This document shows, one piece after another, positions 9,479 through 18,273 of a stretch of DNA of 64,000 bases. How positions within the stretch are numbered: position 1 is the first letter of the stretch; every line of letters begins with the position of its first letter. The notes beneath the pieces were generated by a model. It did no database searches, had not been told where the DNA came from, and saw only the letters and a program-made list of their open reading frames with translations. Source of the stretch: Streptomyces sp. TLI_053 (GTDB lineage: Bacteria > Actinomycetota > Actinomycetes > Streptomycetales > Streptomycetaceae); the NCBI RefSeq assembly GCF_900105395.1, contig NZ_LT629775.1, positions 248,001-312,000 on the forward strand, written 5' to 3'. Both the position numbers and the translations under genes were made by a program.

Positions 9479-11149
9479 GTGCGGATCGAACGTCACCAGG
9501 TGGACGGGGCGCGGGTGGCGGAAGCCCGCGAGGACTTCGTGAACCGGATCGGGAGGCAGGTCCACTCCTACTCCCGCGCCGGTCTGATGACCACCACCGA
9601 GTGGCAGATGATCTCCGACTCCTTCCTCGACTACCTCGGCGCCCTCTCCACCACCCGGCCCGACCTGCACTGCGCCGAGGCCAGGGCCGTGCTCAGGGAC
9701 GCCGCCGCCGCGGCCGCCGGCGCCGTTTCCTTCGCCGCCTACTACCCGGTCGACAGCTTCCACGTCTTCCTCGACTACCCGAACTTCGGCATGAGCTACG
9801 ACCGCGAGCGCGGCCGGGAGCGCGACCCCCACCACCGGGTCACCGCCGGGGAGTGGCTCGACGCCTTCTGCCTCGCCATCGTCTGCGACCAGGTCTCCGT
9901 CCACGGCGAGGCCTTCGGCTGGGCCCGGCAGCTGATGCCCGGCGGGCCGGCCACGCCCACCCTCGAACTCGTCGACGGCCTCCTGGCCTACTTCTTCGAG
10001 GACGACGGCGTCCCGGACGGCAGCACCGCACCCGTCGCCGACCTGCAGCCCGGCCTGCGCGTTCTGCGTGCCCTCGCCGCCGGGGACCGCGAGGCCTTCG
10101 ACGCCGCCCTGCTCGCTCTGCTCCGGGACGAGCCGCAGGGCACCGGCCCGGCGAGCCTCCTGCCGCTGGTCCCGATAGCCCTCGCCGCCCTCGCGTACCG
10201 CACCCACGGCTGGACTCCGTCGGTCGACACCGACTACCTCCCGCACGCCCTGATCACCGGCTTCGAGACGGCCGGCCCGCGCGTCCGCGCCTTCGGCCGC
10301 GACCCGCGACCCGACGCCCTGGCCGCGCTCGCCGCCGGGCCCGTCCACGTCGGGCGGACCGGCCCGGCCCTCCCGTGCAGCCCGGAGAACGAGGCGCGGT
10401 TGGAGCGGCTCACCCTGGAAGCCGTCACGGCCGGGGAGGGCCGGCCGCTGAACGCCCGGGACCTCACGGGCGCCCTGCGCTACCAGACCTACCTCCTCGC
10501 GGCACGCGCCTCGGAGTGCGACGACGCCACCGACGCCGTGATCGCCACCCTGCGGCGCGGCTCCCAGCTGGGCGCCGCCGTGTTCCGGGCCGCCCTCGCC
10601 GAGCCGGGCACCGAGACCGAGGCGACGATCGACGGCCGCGCCCTTCGCTTCCCCGCCCGCCGGGACCGGGACTTCGGCCCGGCGCTCTGGCAGACCGCCC
10701 TGTCCTTCGCCCTGATCACGGGCTCCCGCGAGGACCTCGAACCCCTGGTCCTGGCCGGCCCCACGATCGCCGCCGAGGACCGCTCCCCGTCCGCCTCCTA
10801 CCGCACCGCCCTGCACGACCACCTCCGCGGCGCCGACCCGCTCCCGGCCACCGAGCGGGCGCTGAAGGAGGCGGAGCGCATCCGGGAGGGCTGGCTCCCG
10901 GCCCCGGCCGTCCTCCTCTCGCAGCTGATCGGGGGCGACGCGACCGGCTTCGACCTCGCCCTCCTCGACGCCCTGGAAGCCCACCGCGACCACCACAGCG
11001 TCGCCGACCGCGGCACCGAACCGGGCGCACCGCTCAGCCTCGACGTCCTCGCCCTCGCCTGCCACGCCCGCCGCACCCGCGGCTGGGTCACCCGCGTCCG
11101 CTCGCCCTACCTCCCGCCCCGCCTCCTGCAGGCCGCCGGCCGGACCTGA
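9479..11149 (+). CDS. Imm49 family immunity protein
   Basis: A 556-aa protein that opens with the Imm49-type sequence VRIERHQVD and continues as a long all-helical protein, matching the family's 500-600-aa size in streptomycetes. Imm49 proteins are predicted to neutralise polymorphic toxins delivered by kin. The GTG start at 9479 is well supported by GGGAG seven bases upstream; the open frame extends far upstream only because stops are rare. No toxin gene is adjacent, so it is either an orphan immunity gene or one whose toxin has been lost. The nearest RHS toxin is 16 kb away on the other strand. Confidence 0.8.
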   Translation: MRIERHQVDGARVAEAREDFVNRIGRQVHSYSRAGLMTTTEWQMISDSFLDYLGALSTTRPDLHCAEARAVLRDAAAAAAGAVSFAAYYPVDSFHVFLDYPNFGMSYDRERGRERDPHHRVTAGEWLDAFCLAIVCDQVSVHGEAFGWARQLMPGGPATPTLELVDGLLAYFFEDDGVPDGSTAPVADLQPGLRVLRALAAGDREAFDAALLALLRDEPQGTGPASLLPLVPIALAALAYRTHGWTPSVDTDYLPHALITGFETAGPRVRAFGRDPRPDALAALAAGPVHVGRTGPALPCSPENEARLERLTLEAVTAGEGRPLNARDLTGALRYQTYLLAARASECDDATDAVIATLRRGSQLGAAVFRAALAEPGTETEATIDGRALRFPARRDRDFGPALWQTALSFALITGSREDLEPLVLAGPTIAAEDRSPSASYRTALHDHLRGADPLPATERALKEAERIREGWLPAPAVLLSQLIGGDATGFDLALLDALEAHRDHHSVADRGTEPGAPLSLDVLALACHARRTRGWVTRVRSPYLPPRLLQAAGRT

Positions 11150-11343
11150 CCCCGGGCCGCCACGGGCCGCCACGGCCACCTGCGCGGGAGGAACCGCAGC
11201 GACCGGGGGCACCCCGCCCCGTCCGGGTGTGCACGGACCCGGGCGGCGGAATGCCGGACAAGGGCCCCGGACGGCACCGGGTCCGCATACTCCGGTCCGA
11301 CCGGGGAAGGCGACCGTCGCACCACGCAGACCGGCGACCGCAC

Positions 11344-11349
11344 AGGAGG
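11344..11349 (+). promoter_or_regulatory. Ribosome binding site AGGAGG of the PRC-barrel gene
   Basis: A perfect anti-Shine-Dalgarno match five bases before GTG 11355. It decides the start, which removes an upstream extension of 42 codons. Confidence 0.85.
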
Positions 11350-11354
11350 CTTCC

Positions 11355-11702
11355 GTGAGCAGCGGACTGTGGGACTACAGCAACGCCGAGGGATACGGCG
11401 CGACACTGGACCTGACGGGATACCGGGTCGAAGCAAAGGACGGGTACGTCGGGAAGCTCGACCGGCACAGCCCGGACGTCGACTTCGCGCACCTCGTGGT
11501 CGACACTGGCCCGTGGGTCCTCGGCCGAGAGATCCTCCTGCCCGCCGGAACGGTCCGGCGGGTGGACGCCGGGGAACGGGCGGTGTGGGTGAACCGGACG
11601 AAGGACGAGATCAAGAACGCGCCCGAGTACCACCAGGACCGGCACGCCGGCGACCTCGACTACCACCTCACGGTCGGCGACTACTACAGCGGTGCCGCCT
11701 GA
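11355..11702 (+). CDS. PRC-barrel domain protein
   Basis: A 115-aa soluble protein. Residues 20-85 form a PRC-barrel-like beta domain (GYRVEAKDGYVGKLDRHS, LVVDTGPWVLGREILLP). The C-terminal tail holds the DEIKNAPEY segment seen in actinobacterial and cyanobacterial PRC-barrel stress proteins. Such proteins are small adaptor folds related to the RimM and reaction-centre H subunits; the physiological role is unknown. It is monocistronic, with its own strong ribosome site and a very strong hairpin directly behind it. Confidence 0.85.
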   Translation: MSSGLWDYSNAEGYGATLDLTGYRVEAKDGYVGKLDRHSPDVDFAHLVVDTGPWVLGREILLPAGTVRRVDAGERAVWVNRTKDEIKNAPEYHQDRHAGDLDYHLTVGDYYSGAA

Positions 11703-11703
11703 C

Positions 11704-11775
11704 CCGTCCGCCCTCTGTCGTCCGCCGGGCCCCGACCGCGTGGTCGGGGCCCGGCGGACGACAGAGGGCGGACGG
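11704..11775 (+). terminator. Perfect 34-bp-arm hairpin behind the PRC-barrel gene
   Basis: The arms 11704-11737 and 11742-11775 are exact reverse complements around a 4-base GCGT loop, starting two bases after the stop. It is much longer than a usual terminator and has no U-tract, as is common in streptomycetes. Confidence 0.85.
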
Positions 11776-12139
11776 CGCCCCGCTCGAGGCGGCCCGCCGC
11801 GATCCAGTCACCCCGCCGCAGGATCACCGACCCCGTGGCGGGAGAAGCGGCAGGAGGCCGGCCGCCGCCCCGGGAGTCCGGCCGGCCCGGCGGTCCGTCA
11901 CGCCCGCCACCCCGCAAGGCGCCTCGGCCCCGTGGAACCGCCGGGGCGCGGGCCGGTGGACCCCACCCCGGAAGCGGAGGCCGCACACCGAGGTGCCGCC
12001 TCCGGTGCGGCGGGCGCGGCGGGCGCAGGGCCGGGGTCCGTATCGGATTGCGCCGGCCTGCCCGGCCCGCCTCCACCGGTCCCTTCCGGCGCGGGTGAGG
12101 GGCGGGGGCGGTTGCCCAGGGTATTCGGGTCCCCCTCGG
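11776..12139. other. Intergenic region, no gene seen
   Basis: About 360 bases between the hairpin and the convergent AraC-type gene. Frames on both strands lack ribosome sites and natural composition. Confidence 0.4.
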
Positions 12140-13228
12140 TCAGGCGGTGTCCGCCGGGCAGGCGGTAGTGCCGCCGGACCGCTGCGCGTAGTCCGGCTTC
12201 CCGACCGCGGACAGGGCCGTACTGCGCCATTCGCGCGGGGAGACGCCGTAGACGGACTTGAACGAACGGCTGAAGTGCGGGGCGTTGGCGAAGCCCCAGT
12301 CGTGGGCCACGGCCGCGATGGCCCTGCCCGCCTTCCGTGGGTCACCGAGGGCGCGGTGGCACTGCTCCAGGCGGCGGCGATGGATCCAGCGGCTGACGGT
12401 GAGCCCCTCGTGCTCGAAGATCTTGTGCAGATAGCGCAGGGACACGTGGTGATGACGGGCGATCGTCTCCGGGGTGAGGTTCCGGTCGGCGAGATGTTCG
12501 TTGATGTACGCCTGGACCCGCAGCAGCATCATCCGCGAGGCGTCCGGCGCCTCCCGCAGGTCCTGGCCCAGTTGTTCCTGCGCCAGCGTCCGGATCAGGC
12601 TCACCGCGTGGTCGGCGACCGAGGCTCCCGTGTGCGGCTGGTAGGTGTCCGCCGTGTCGACGAGCCCGGACAGGAACGACCCCACCAGCCTGCCGAGGGG
12701 CGAGTCGCCGCCCAGCGGCACCGCGGTGATCCGCTGGAGGCCGGACTCCCCCAGTCCCAGCGCCTGGCGGGGCATCACCAGGGACTGGGTACGGAACCTC
12801 TCGGGCACGATCAACCGGATCGGGCGTGCCATGTCGTACATGAAGAGCTGCCCCGCGGCCATGGAGCTCTCCCGGGAGTTCTGCTCGACGTGCACCGTGC
12901 CCCGGTTGAGGAGCTTGACGACGACGAACTCCTCGTTGTCGCTGCCCGCGATGAGACGCCGGCTCCGTTCCGCCCGGTGGGCGTCCCCCTCCACGGTCAC
13001 GGCCTGGAGCGGGCCCAGTGGCGACGCGTGGATCGACCCGTGGTCGACCTCGGCGGGCACCTTCGTGTCCACGGATCCGAAGGTCTCCGAGAGAGCCTCC
13101 CGCCAGTACGCGCGCCTGCGCGACGCCGGCAGCCCCGCGGTCGTGTAGCGCACGGCCGCTCCGGAGCGGATCTCCGACTTCTCCAAAACGATCCTCACCG
13201 CTCTGACCTGCGTATTGATCCACATCAT
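12140..13228 (-). CDS. AraC family transcriptional regulator
   Basis: A 362-aa regulator. The N-terminal two thirds resemble the AraC-binding-like cupin region (AraC_binding_2 type). The last about 100 residues hold the double helix-turn-helix: LTPETIARHHHVSLRYLHKI for the first helix pair and a second with HDWGFANAPHFSRSFKSVYG, the family signature. The end is GVSPREWR. The start is uncertain among tandem ATGs at 13228/13225 and a GTG near 13200, because no strong ribosome site is visible. The ligand and regulon are unknown, and neighbouring genes give no clear target. Confidence 0.85.
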   Translation of the reverse strand: MMWINTQVRAVRIVLEKSEIRSGAAVRYTTAGLPASRRRAYWREALSETFGSVDTKVPAEVDHGSIHASPLGPLQAVTVEGDAHRAERSRRLIAGSDNEEFVVVKLLNRGTVHVEQNSRESSMAAGQLFMYDMARPIRLIVPERFRTQSLVMPRQALGLGESGLQRITAVPLGGDSPLGRLVGSFLSGLVDTADTYQPHTGASVADHAVSLIRTLAQEQLGQDLREAPDASRMMLLRVQAYINEHLADRNLTPETIARHHHVSLRYLHKIFEHEGLTVSRWIHRRRLEQCHRALGDPRKAGRAIAAVAHDWGFANAPHFSRSFKSVYGVSPREWRSTALSAVGKPDYAQRSGGTTACPADTA

Positions 13229-14040
13229 GCCACCGCAGCCGGACTCCCGGAAGCGCGTTCCCAGCGGCTCGAGCGACGACGGGGCGAGCGAACGACCCTC
13301 AACCGTGACCGACGGGGAGCGAGGTGAAGACGTTGCATGCCCGAACGAGGAGGACCGGCAGGCGTGCTTCGCATGCCGACCGCCGGCCGCTCGCGCTTCA
13401 GGGCGGGCGGGCGTGCAGCCGAGACGACGGTGGTGCGTCCGGGCGGACGAGGAGCACGCGAGGAGCAAGCATCAGCGCGGCGCCCGCCCGCGCTGCTGCC
13501 GAGCGACCCGGCCGGTGCTCGACGGACGCGGACGCCAGCTGCCGTGCTCGGATCGCCGGGGTCCGGGCGGCTGGCCGGGGTACCGCCATGGGCGCCCGCC
13601 CGCTCCGCGTACCACCGGGGGCCACGCTCACGAACGGGCACGCGAACGTGGTGCGGTGACCGGCGCACGACCGGCGCCGCCCTCCTCGGGCCGGCGGTGA
13701 CCGGCCGGGCCCGGGTACCTCCCACCACCAGCCCGACGAACGCCCCGAACCTCCGCCCGTGCCCGACCGCCGCGCGGTCGACCGCACCGGTCCGGGCTCC
13801 TCGGCGCACGGCAACCGGACTGCGGCCTCCTGGGCCGGCACGCCCGGGCCGCGCCGACACGCTCACCACGCACGACCAGGACCACACACCCCTGTTCCTC
13901 GTCCCGGAACGAGGAACAGCGGCATCGAGCCACCGGCCCTGCCCCGGCACGGCCCCGCACCGGACACCGACCGCTGCAACCGGCTCACGTCTCACGTCAT
14001 CGTCCCGGCCCCACGCGGAGCCACCCCGGCCTCCACCCCT
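13229..14040. other. Long region without a convincing gene
   Basis: About 800 bases of extremely GC-rich DNA upstream of the AraC gene. All open frames are Arg/Pro/Ala/Gly-rich shadows. The first 100 bases presumably hold the AraC promoter. Confidence 0.35.
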
Positions 14041-14059
14041 CACGACCCACCGCGCCGCC

Positions 14060-14400
14060 GTCCCGCTTCCCCGCCTACCTCCAGGTCGCCGCCCGCACGA
14101 CCGCCGAGCGCACGGACACCTGGCAGGACGGCCAGACCCTGGAGACGGACCGCCAGATGTACCGCCTCGCCGCCGCGATCGGCACCCGGATCCTCTACCA
14201 CAGCCACCTCGACGACGGATCGGAGGCCGTCATCGACGACGCCGGACTCACCGTCGTGCGAGGCATCGGGAAACGGGTCACCGCGCCGTTCGGCCTGGCC
14301 GAACGGCTGCCGACCCCCGCCAACCGGCGCTACCGCACGGCGGTGGCGAGCCTGCACCTTATTCAGCACCCGTCCGCCGACGTCATCGCCAGTTACTGCC
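14060..14400 (+). pseudogene. Unidentified coding remnant ending at core copy 1
   Basis: One plus frame here has natural protein composition (for example YLQVAARTTAERTDTWQDGQ and GTRILYHSHLDDGSEAVIDD), but it has no plausible start and runs straight into the core repeat at 14394 and the hairpin behind it. It looks like the 3'-truncated remains of a gene cut where the cassette region begins. Family not recognised. Confidence 0.35.
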
Positions 14401-14405
14401 GTCAG
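14364..14405 (+). repeat. att-like repeat, core copy 1 (42 bp)
   Basis: It matches the integrase-end copy at 19555-19596 at 34 of 42 positions, including the first 14 bases and the terminal TACTGCCGTCA. The core TACTGCCGTCAG occupies 14394-14405. It probably marks one boundary of the integrated segment. Confidence 0.6.
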
Positions 14406-14410
14406 ACACC

Positions 14411-14447
14411 AGCAGCCCCGGCCAGATTTCATCTGGCCGGGGCTGCT
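14411..14447. terminator. Perfect hairpin after core copy 1
   Basis: 17-bp arms 14411-14427 and 14431-14447 with a 3-base loop. Read on the minus strand, it lies 11 bases behind the Imm32-like gene and should terminate it. Confidence 0.8.
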
Positions 14448-14458
14448 GGATTTCAAAT

Positions 14459-14716
14459 TCAGGCCATTAGCTCAAGGATCAGATCCACGCTCGAGTCAAT
14501 TTCCTGGTCTGCCGTGAGATGGACGTGCGCCCCTGAACTCGCACCCTCCTGCGCGAGAGTGAGCAGATGACGTGCCAAGGAAACAAGGCCTGCGCGATTT
14601 GCCCTGAGTACGACCTCGGCCGAAGTTGCAGAGAGGGAAATTTCAAAGTCATCTTCCCACTCAAATCGAAGCCCCCCGCCAGGCCGAATCTCGGGAACAT
14701 TTAGCACGTGCTCCAT
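14459..14716 (-). CDS. Imm32-like immunity protein
   Basis: An 85-aa cytoplasmic protein resembling Imm32: a beta-rich N-terminal half, then the family-typical helical stretch with ANRAGLVSLARHLLTLAQ and an acidic, strand-rich end. It presumably binds and neutralises the toxin domain encoded immediately upstream on the same strand. The ATG at 14716 has GGGAG five bases upstream; the longer frame to 14806 is not needed. Its promoter must come from the toxin gene or the toxin/immunity gap. Base composition is clearly AT-richer than the chromosomal neighbours, a sign of transfer. Confidence 0.75.
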   Translation of the reverse strand: MEHVLNVPEIRPGGGLRFEWEDDFEISLSATSAEVVLRANRAGLVSLARHLLTLAQEGASSGAHVHLTADQEIDSSVDLILELMA

Positions 14717-14802
14717 TTTCACTCCCAAATACTGCTTGGACTCAAAGGAAGTGACCACCCGAGACCATCGCCCCAGGCAGCCACCTCGGCGCACTACCGG
14801 AT

Positions 14803-15186
14803 TCAACCCAGATAAACGTGTCGATTCTCAATGACCATCATTTTTCCAGGCTTCTTAGGATTTGGGGCCAATCGCTCGAAGTTCATGTGCGGACCGCCGC
14901 CATGCTGCCCAGTAATGTCCGTCTCTCCCATTCTAGCAACGCGCGTTCCGTCTGCGGAAACGAAACGACCACTGCCCGGAACAGGCTCCGTATACCCGGG
15001 CCCGACCCATGCTTCTGCCGATTTGAGAGCATCGTCAGTAGATATGCGCGTTCCATCTACCGGATGGCCCTTGCTATCGAATTTTCCAACTGAGATCCAA
15101 GGCTCGCACGGCATCGAGACATGAACCAAGATCGGCGTGTTGCCAGCGAGTACATAGTACGTGCCGTCAGCTACTGCCGTCAGGCA
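14803..15186 (-). pseudogene. Orphan polymorphic-toxin C-terminal module (Ntox24-like), no start
   Basis: The frame begins within core copy 2 (CLTAVADG). It continues through the tail of a HINT pretoxin domain (TYYVLAGNTPILVHV) and then a roughly 100-aa toxin domain ending GRFVSADGTRVARMGETDIT... and VIENRHVYLG. The toxin half resembles the Ntox24-type nuclease toxins commonly paired with Imm32. The trafficking and RHS/HINT body of the protein is missing and there is no credible start, so it is a silent CT module of the kind found downstream of full toxins. It is coupled to the Imm32-like gene. AT-rich relative to neighbours. Confidence 0.7.
15172..15183 (+). repeat. Core copy 2, TACTGCCGTCAG
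   Basis: Preceded by a second GCCGTCAG at 15163-15170, giving the same 13-bp-spaced double half-site as the integrase-end copy. On the minus strand it encodes the LTAVADG lead-in of the toxin module. Confidence 0.7.
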
Positions 15187-15191
15187 CCACA

Positions 15192-15226
15192 GAGGCCCCA
15201 CCGGGACATCATTCCGGTGGGGCCTC
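15192..15226. terminator. Perfect hairpin after core copy 2
   Basis: 13-bp arms 15192-15204 and 15214-15226, eight bases past the core. Same placement as the hairpins after copies 1 and 4, with unrelated sequence. Confidence 0.8.
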
Positions 15227-15370
15227 CGTGTTATCGCTGGCCGTTATCGACTGGGAATACCCCGCGCCGGGCGACCGAGCTTCGCGTCAGAGATCAGTTT
15301 TCGACTTGGAGAGACGGGAAGTTCGCCGACGCGACCTGCAACCGCGTCGCGCGCCAAAGGCTCCAGCAGA

Positions 15371-15407
15371 AACAATGAGCCGCCCATACTTTAGACGGCT
15401 CATTGTT
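15371..15407 (-). terminator. Intrinsic terminator of the second immunity gene
   Basis: 12-bp arms 15371-15382 and 15396-15407. Read on the minus strand, the second arm ends in TTGTTTC, a short U-tract, 25 bases behind the immunity stop. Confidence 0.75.
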
Positions 15408-15431
15408 ATTCCCTGCCGGTCAGGCGACGGG

Positions 15432-15779
15432 CTACGGAGCCCCTATGCGCAGAAATTCAGCATAGATTTGATGCAGTAGAACTGCATACTGATAATGGGC
15501 GTCGACAACTTCTCGCTCTTCGGCGGCCATGCTTTCGCCAAATCGTTCCAGGCGAGAGATTATCCCTTCAAGCAACGCCATGACGTCCGCCCGACTCGGC
15601 CTGAATACCCCCTCGTTGACAAAAAGGATCACCTGGGTCACATGTTCGTCGGCGAGAGCTAGGTCGCCATGAATAAGTGCAAGGTTCTCTCCCGCACGCA
15701 ACAGATTCTCACCGCGGCGCAGGCCGGGAAATGGCAAGGATCGCCAGAGGGCGTAGCTCTCCATGAAATCCGACAACAA
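15432..15779 (-). CDS. Putative immunity protein paired with the second toxin module
   Basis: A 115-aa all-helical acidic protein (TTG start at 15779 behind GAGAGGACGAG; ATG 15764 is an alternative giving 110 aa). No named immunity family is recognised. The assignment rests on position: it begins 12 bases after the stop of an orphan toxin module and ends at its own terminator, as in typical toxin/immunity pairs. The AT content is well above that of the neighbours. Confidence 0.6.
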   Translation of the reverse strand: MLSDFMESYALWRSLPFPGLRRGENLLRAGENLALIHGDLALADEHVTQVILFVNEGVFRPSRADVMALLEGIISRLERFGESMAAEEREVVDAHYQYAVLLHQIYAEFLRIGAP

Positions 15780-15791
15780 CTCGTCCTCTCA

Positions 15792-16151
15792 TTAGTCGGC
15801 GCCATACCAGAAGGTTACAGCCTTGCCGCCGGGTCCGATGATCCCGCCCTTACCCGTCTGGGGGTCCACGTATTTTATCCCGCGCGCACCGTCCGCCAGC
15901 GTCTCCAAGCTGGCGTTGAGCCCCCTCTTCCCTCCTGGCTGGGCGATTCCCGTCGCCCAGTCTTGCGCATCCTGGAGGTACTGCTCACGCGTGACACCGC
16001 GCCCCTTGGCGTGCTTGTCCCAGTGGTATTCGAACTGATCCTGAGAAGATCTGCCGCTGGGGTTATGGAAGACGTCGTCGATCTTCTCTGGGCACAATTC
16101 AGAATTGTGCACCAGTACGGGCACCGTACCGGCAAGTACATAGTACGTGTG
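15792..16151 (-). pseudogene. Orphan polymorphic-toxin C-terminal module (BECR RNase-like), no start
   Basis: The open frame starts directly after a TAG with HTYYVLAGTVPVLVHN, the canonical end of a HINT/pretoxin region. A roughly 100-aa domain follows with an early H-x-x-K-H (HWDKHAKG), a YLQDAQDW helix, and a C-terminal DPQTGKGGIIGPGGKAVTFW strand pair. This pattern is typical of the BECR-fold (barnase/EndoU/colicin-like) RNase toxins. The export and repeat regions are absent, so the module is silent unless recombined onto a full toxin. The cognate immunity gene follows at once. Confidence 0.65.
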
Positions 16152-16253
16152 CTACGCGACCCCTCTCCACCTGCTTTTTCGCAGGTCAGCGGTGGTTTGA
16201 CGGTCCGTCGGTGTTCGTGGATGTGCGCTGAAGTCCGTGCTTGTTGCCGTCGC

Positions 16254-16265
16254 TACTGCCGTCAG
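16254..16265 (+). repeat. Core copy 3, TACTGCCGTCAG
   Basis: An exact match to the core of copies 1 and 2, with an upstream GCCGTC half-site at 16246-16251. No hairpin follows this copy. Confidence 0.65.
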
Positions 16266-16307
16266 AGGTGTAGACCAGTTGTGCTGTCGCCGGGTGCGCG
16301 CGTGATC

Positions 16308-16559
16308 CTACTGCCAGGCACCGGGCTCGGCGCGGACGATGGTGCGCGTGGTCTGCTCGTACGACTGGTGACCAGTCTGCGCGCAGTGTCCGGCGATCCA
16401 GCGCGTCAGCTCCTCGGGAGTGTGCAGCTCGCCGGACGCGGCAGCGCAGTCCCGTTCTTCGCCGGTGACGCAGACCGCCTCGAAGGTCCGCAGCGCCAAG
16501 AGATCGATCACGGTGGTCACGTGGTACTCGCGGAAGGGGTAGCGGCTGGTCTTGCCCAT
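16308..16559 (-). CDS. DUF7848 domain protein
   Basis: An 83-aa protein with the DUF7848 pattern: an N-terminal REYHVTTV strand, FEAVCVTGEERDC (two cysteines of a likely zinc ribbon), then WIAGHCAQTGHQSYEQ. The function is unknown; in streptomycetes the family usually sits behind a small regulator-like gene on mobile elements. Its ATG shares one base with the upstream stop (TGATG), so it is translationally coupled to it. Confidence 0.8.
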   Translation of the reverse strand: MGKTSRYPFREYHVTTVIDLLALRTFEAVCVTGEERDCAAASGELHTPEELTRWIAGHCAQTGHQSYEQTTRTIVRAEPGAWQ

Positions 16560-16894
16560 CAGCTTTCCCCGTCCTGCTCCTGCGGCGCCGGGATGCGCTG
16601 CCCGCGTGAGTCCGCGACCCTGAGCGCATCCGACAGGGCCTCGGTCAGCCGGCAGGCCAGCCACCGATACTCGACGCTCGATGGCACCCGCTCTCCCGGA
16701 TCCAAGACACCCCGGGCGTACTCCAACAGTTCCTCGCCCATGCTGAGCTGCATCGTCTCGATGCCGTCCGCGAGCGTCGAGAGGTAACCCTGACCGTTGG
16801 TGCTCAGGTAGCAGAGGCGACCGTCCGAGGCGGTCCACGGAAGCAGCCGCAGTCCGTCAATCGTGCGCTCCGCGTGACTGCCCTTGTTGTTCAT
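16559..16894 (-). CDS. Hypothetical partner of the DUF7848 protein
   Basis: A 111-aa protein with a beta-rich first half (RLLPWTASDGRLCYLSTNGQ) and an acidic helical second half. No domain is recognised; homologous position next to DUF7848 genes is common in AICE cargo. Start ATG 16894 was chosen as the last ATG before the conserved-looking region; the long upstream frame is the antisense shadow of rep. Confidence 0.65.
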   Translation of the reverse strand: MNNKGSHAERTIDGLRLLPWTASDGRLCYLSTNGQGYLSTLADGIETMQLSMGEELLEYARGVLDPGERVPSSVEYRWLACRLTEALSDALRVADSRGQRIPAPQEQDGES

Positions 16895-16997
16895 CGGCGC
16901 CTGCCCGTGGTCGGCCTTGCAGTGGCTGTCCTGCATCGCCCGCACGTCGGTCAGCCGGGACCGGTCGCGGCTGCGCACGGCTCCGCGCGCACGCTTG

Positions 16998-18088
16998 CGG
17001 AGCCCTTCACCACCCACCTGCACCGCGAGATCGCCAAGACGGCGGGGCTCACACAGCGCACCCTGCGACACCACGCCACCCTGTCGTACGCCAAGGTCGC
17101 CGAGTACCAGAAACGCGGCCAGGTCCACTTCCACGCTGTCATCCGCCTCGACGGACCCACCGGCCCCGCAAGCGCGCCGCCCGTCTGGGCCACCACCGAG
17201 CTCCTCGACCACGCCGTCCACGCAGCCGCCCGACGCACCCGCGTCCCGCACGAAGGCCAGCCCCACCGGGAACGACCGCAGCCCGCCGGGGACGCACCCC
17301 GGGCCCAGGGCGCTGACCGGGTACCGGCGTTGGTGTTCCGGTTCGGGCGGCAGATCGACGTCCGCCCGATCCGTGGCACCGACTTCACTGGCGACGGCCC
17401 GGTGACCGACCGGCACGTCGCCGCCTACATCGCCAAGTACGCCACCAAGGGTGCCGAGACCACCACCGGCACCCTCGACCGCCGCCTCCGCTTCCTCGCC
17501 GAGCTCGCCCAGTTCGACATCACCGACCACGCCCGCCGCATGATCCACACCGCTTGGCACCTCGGCGCACGTCCCGAGCACGCCCACCTCCGCCTGCGGC
17601 AGTAGGCCCACATGCTTGGCTTCCGAGGCCACTTCTCCACCCGAACCCGCCACTACTCCACCACCCTCACCCGCCTCCGAGCCGAACGCACTACTTGGCG
17701 AACCCGCCAAGCCGACGCCACCGCTCCGGCACCGGTCGGCCAGCACACCGAGCAGACGGCCGTCGGCAGCAACGTGTCCACCGGTCGGCAGCCGGTCACT
17801 GACCGGGGCGGTGACCGCGCTGACCACGGTGACCTGACCGCTGGTCGCTGTGCCGGTCACCGCGACGGGGCCGGTCAGCGAGGGAGTGCGGACACGACCT
17901 TGGTCGTCTCGCACTGGCAGTACGCGGGGACCGGGCTCCTGCCCGAACTCGCCCACCTCGCCGACCTCCTGGAAACACGGCGGCCCACCCGGCCTGACCG
18001 GCGTCGCCCGGAAGGCCCCGGTCACTCCGGCGGCCACCGCTGCGGTCACCGGTCGACCCGCGCCGACCGGACGGGGGTCACCGCGTGA
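16998..18088 (+). pseudogene. RepSA-type replication initiator, 5'-truncated and with an amber codon
   Basis: It matches the C-terminal two thirds of the pSAM2 initiator: HLHREIAKTAGL, YAKVAEYQKRGQVHFHAVIR (the HUH-like histidine motif region), AAYIAKYATKGAE, and after the break AHMLGFRGHFSTRTRHYSTT. The N-terminal zinc-binding part is missing. A TAG at 17603-17605 stands where relatives have Trp (RRWAHMLGF), consistent with a single TGG to TAG change. The frame then continues open to 18088, where the stop overlaps the xis GTG by 4 bp. It should be non-functional. Confidence 0.8.
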
Positions 18089-18273
18089 TCGCCAGCGCCC
18101 AGCTCCTCACCGTCCCCGAGGTCATGGACCGGCTCAAGATCAGCCGATCCGCCGTCTACGACCTCATCCGCACCCGGCAGCTCGCCTCCCTCACCCTCGG
18201 CAGTGCCCGCCGCATCCCCACCCATGCCCTCGACCACCTCATCCACACCCGACTCGAACAGGAAGCAGCCTGA
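18085..18273 (+). CDS. xis: Excisionase (helix-turn-helix)
   Basis: A 62-aa MerR-like winged-helix excisionase: LLTVPEVMDRLKISRSAVYD is the helix-turn-helix and GSARRIPTHALDHLI the wing and following helix, as in AICE Xis proteins. It overlaps rep by 4 bp (GTGA) and shares one base with the integrase ATG, so the three genes form one translational unit. Expected to bias the integrase toward excision. Confidence 0.85.
   Translation: MIASAQLLTVPEVMDRLKISRSAVYDLIRTRQLASLTLGSARRIPTHALDHLIHTRLEQEAA

Noticed and set aside
9242..11212. 656-codon minus frame opposite Imm49
   Set aside because: Gly/Val/Glu-rich shadow; the plus frame has the Imm49 pattern and a ribosome site.
15172..16151. TYYVLAG...VLVH segments as an intein
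   Set aside because: Only the last strand of a HINT domain is present and no splicing blocks or extein context exist; this is the usual pretoxin/toxin-tip boundary.
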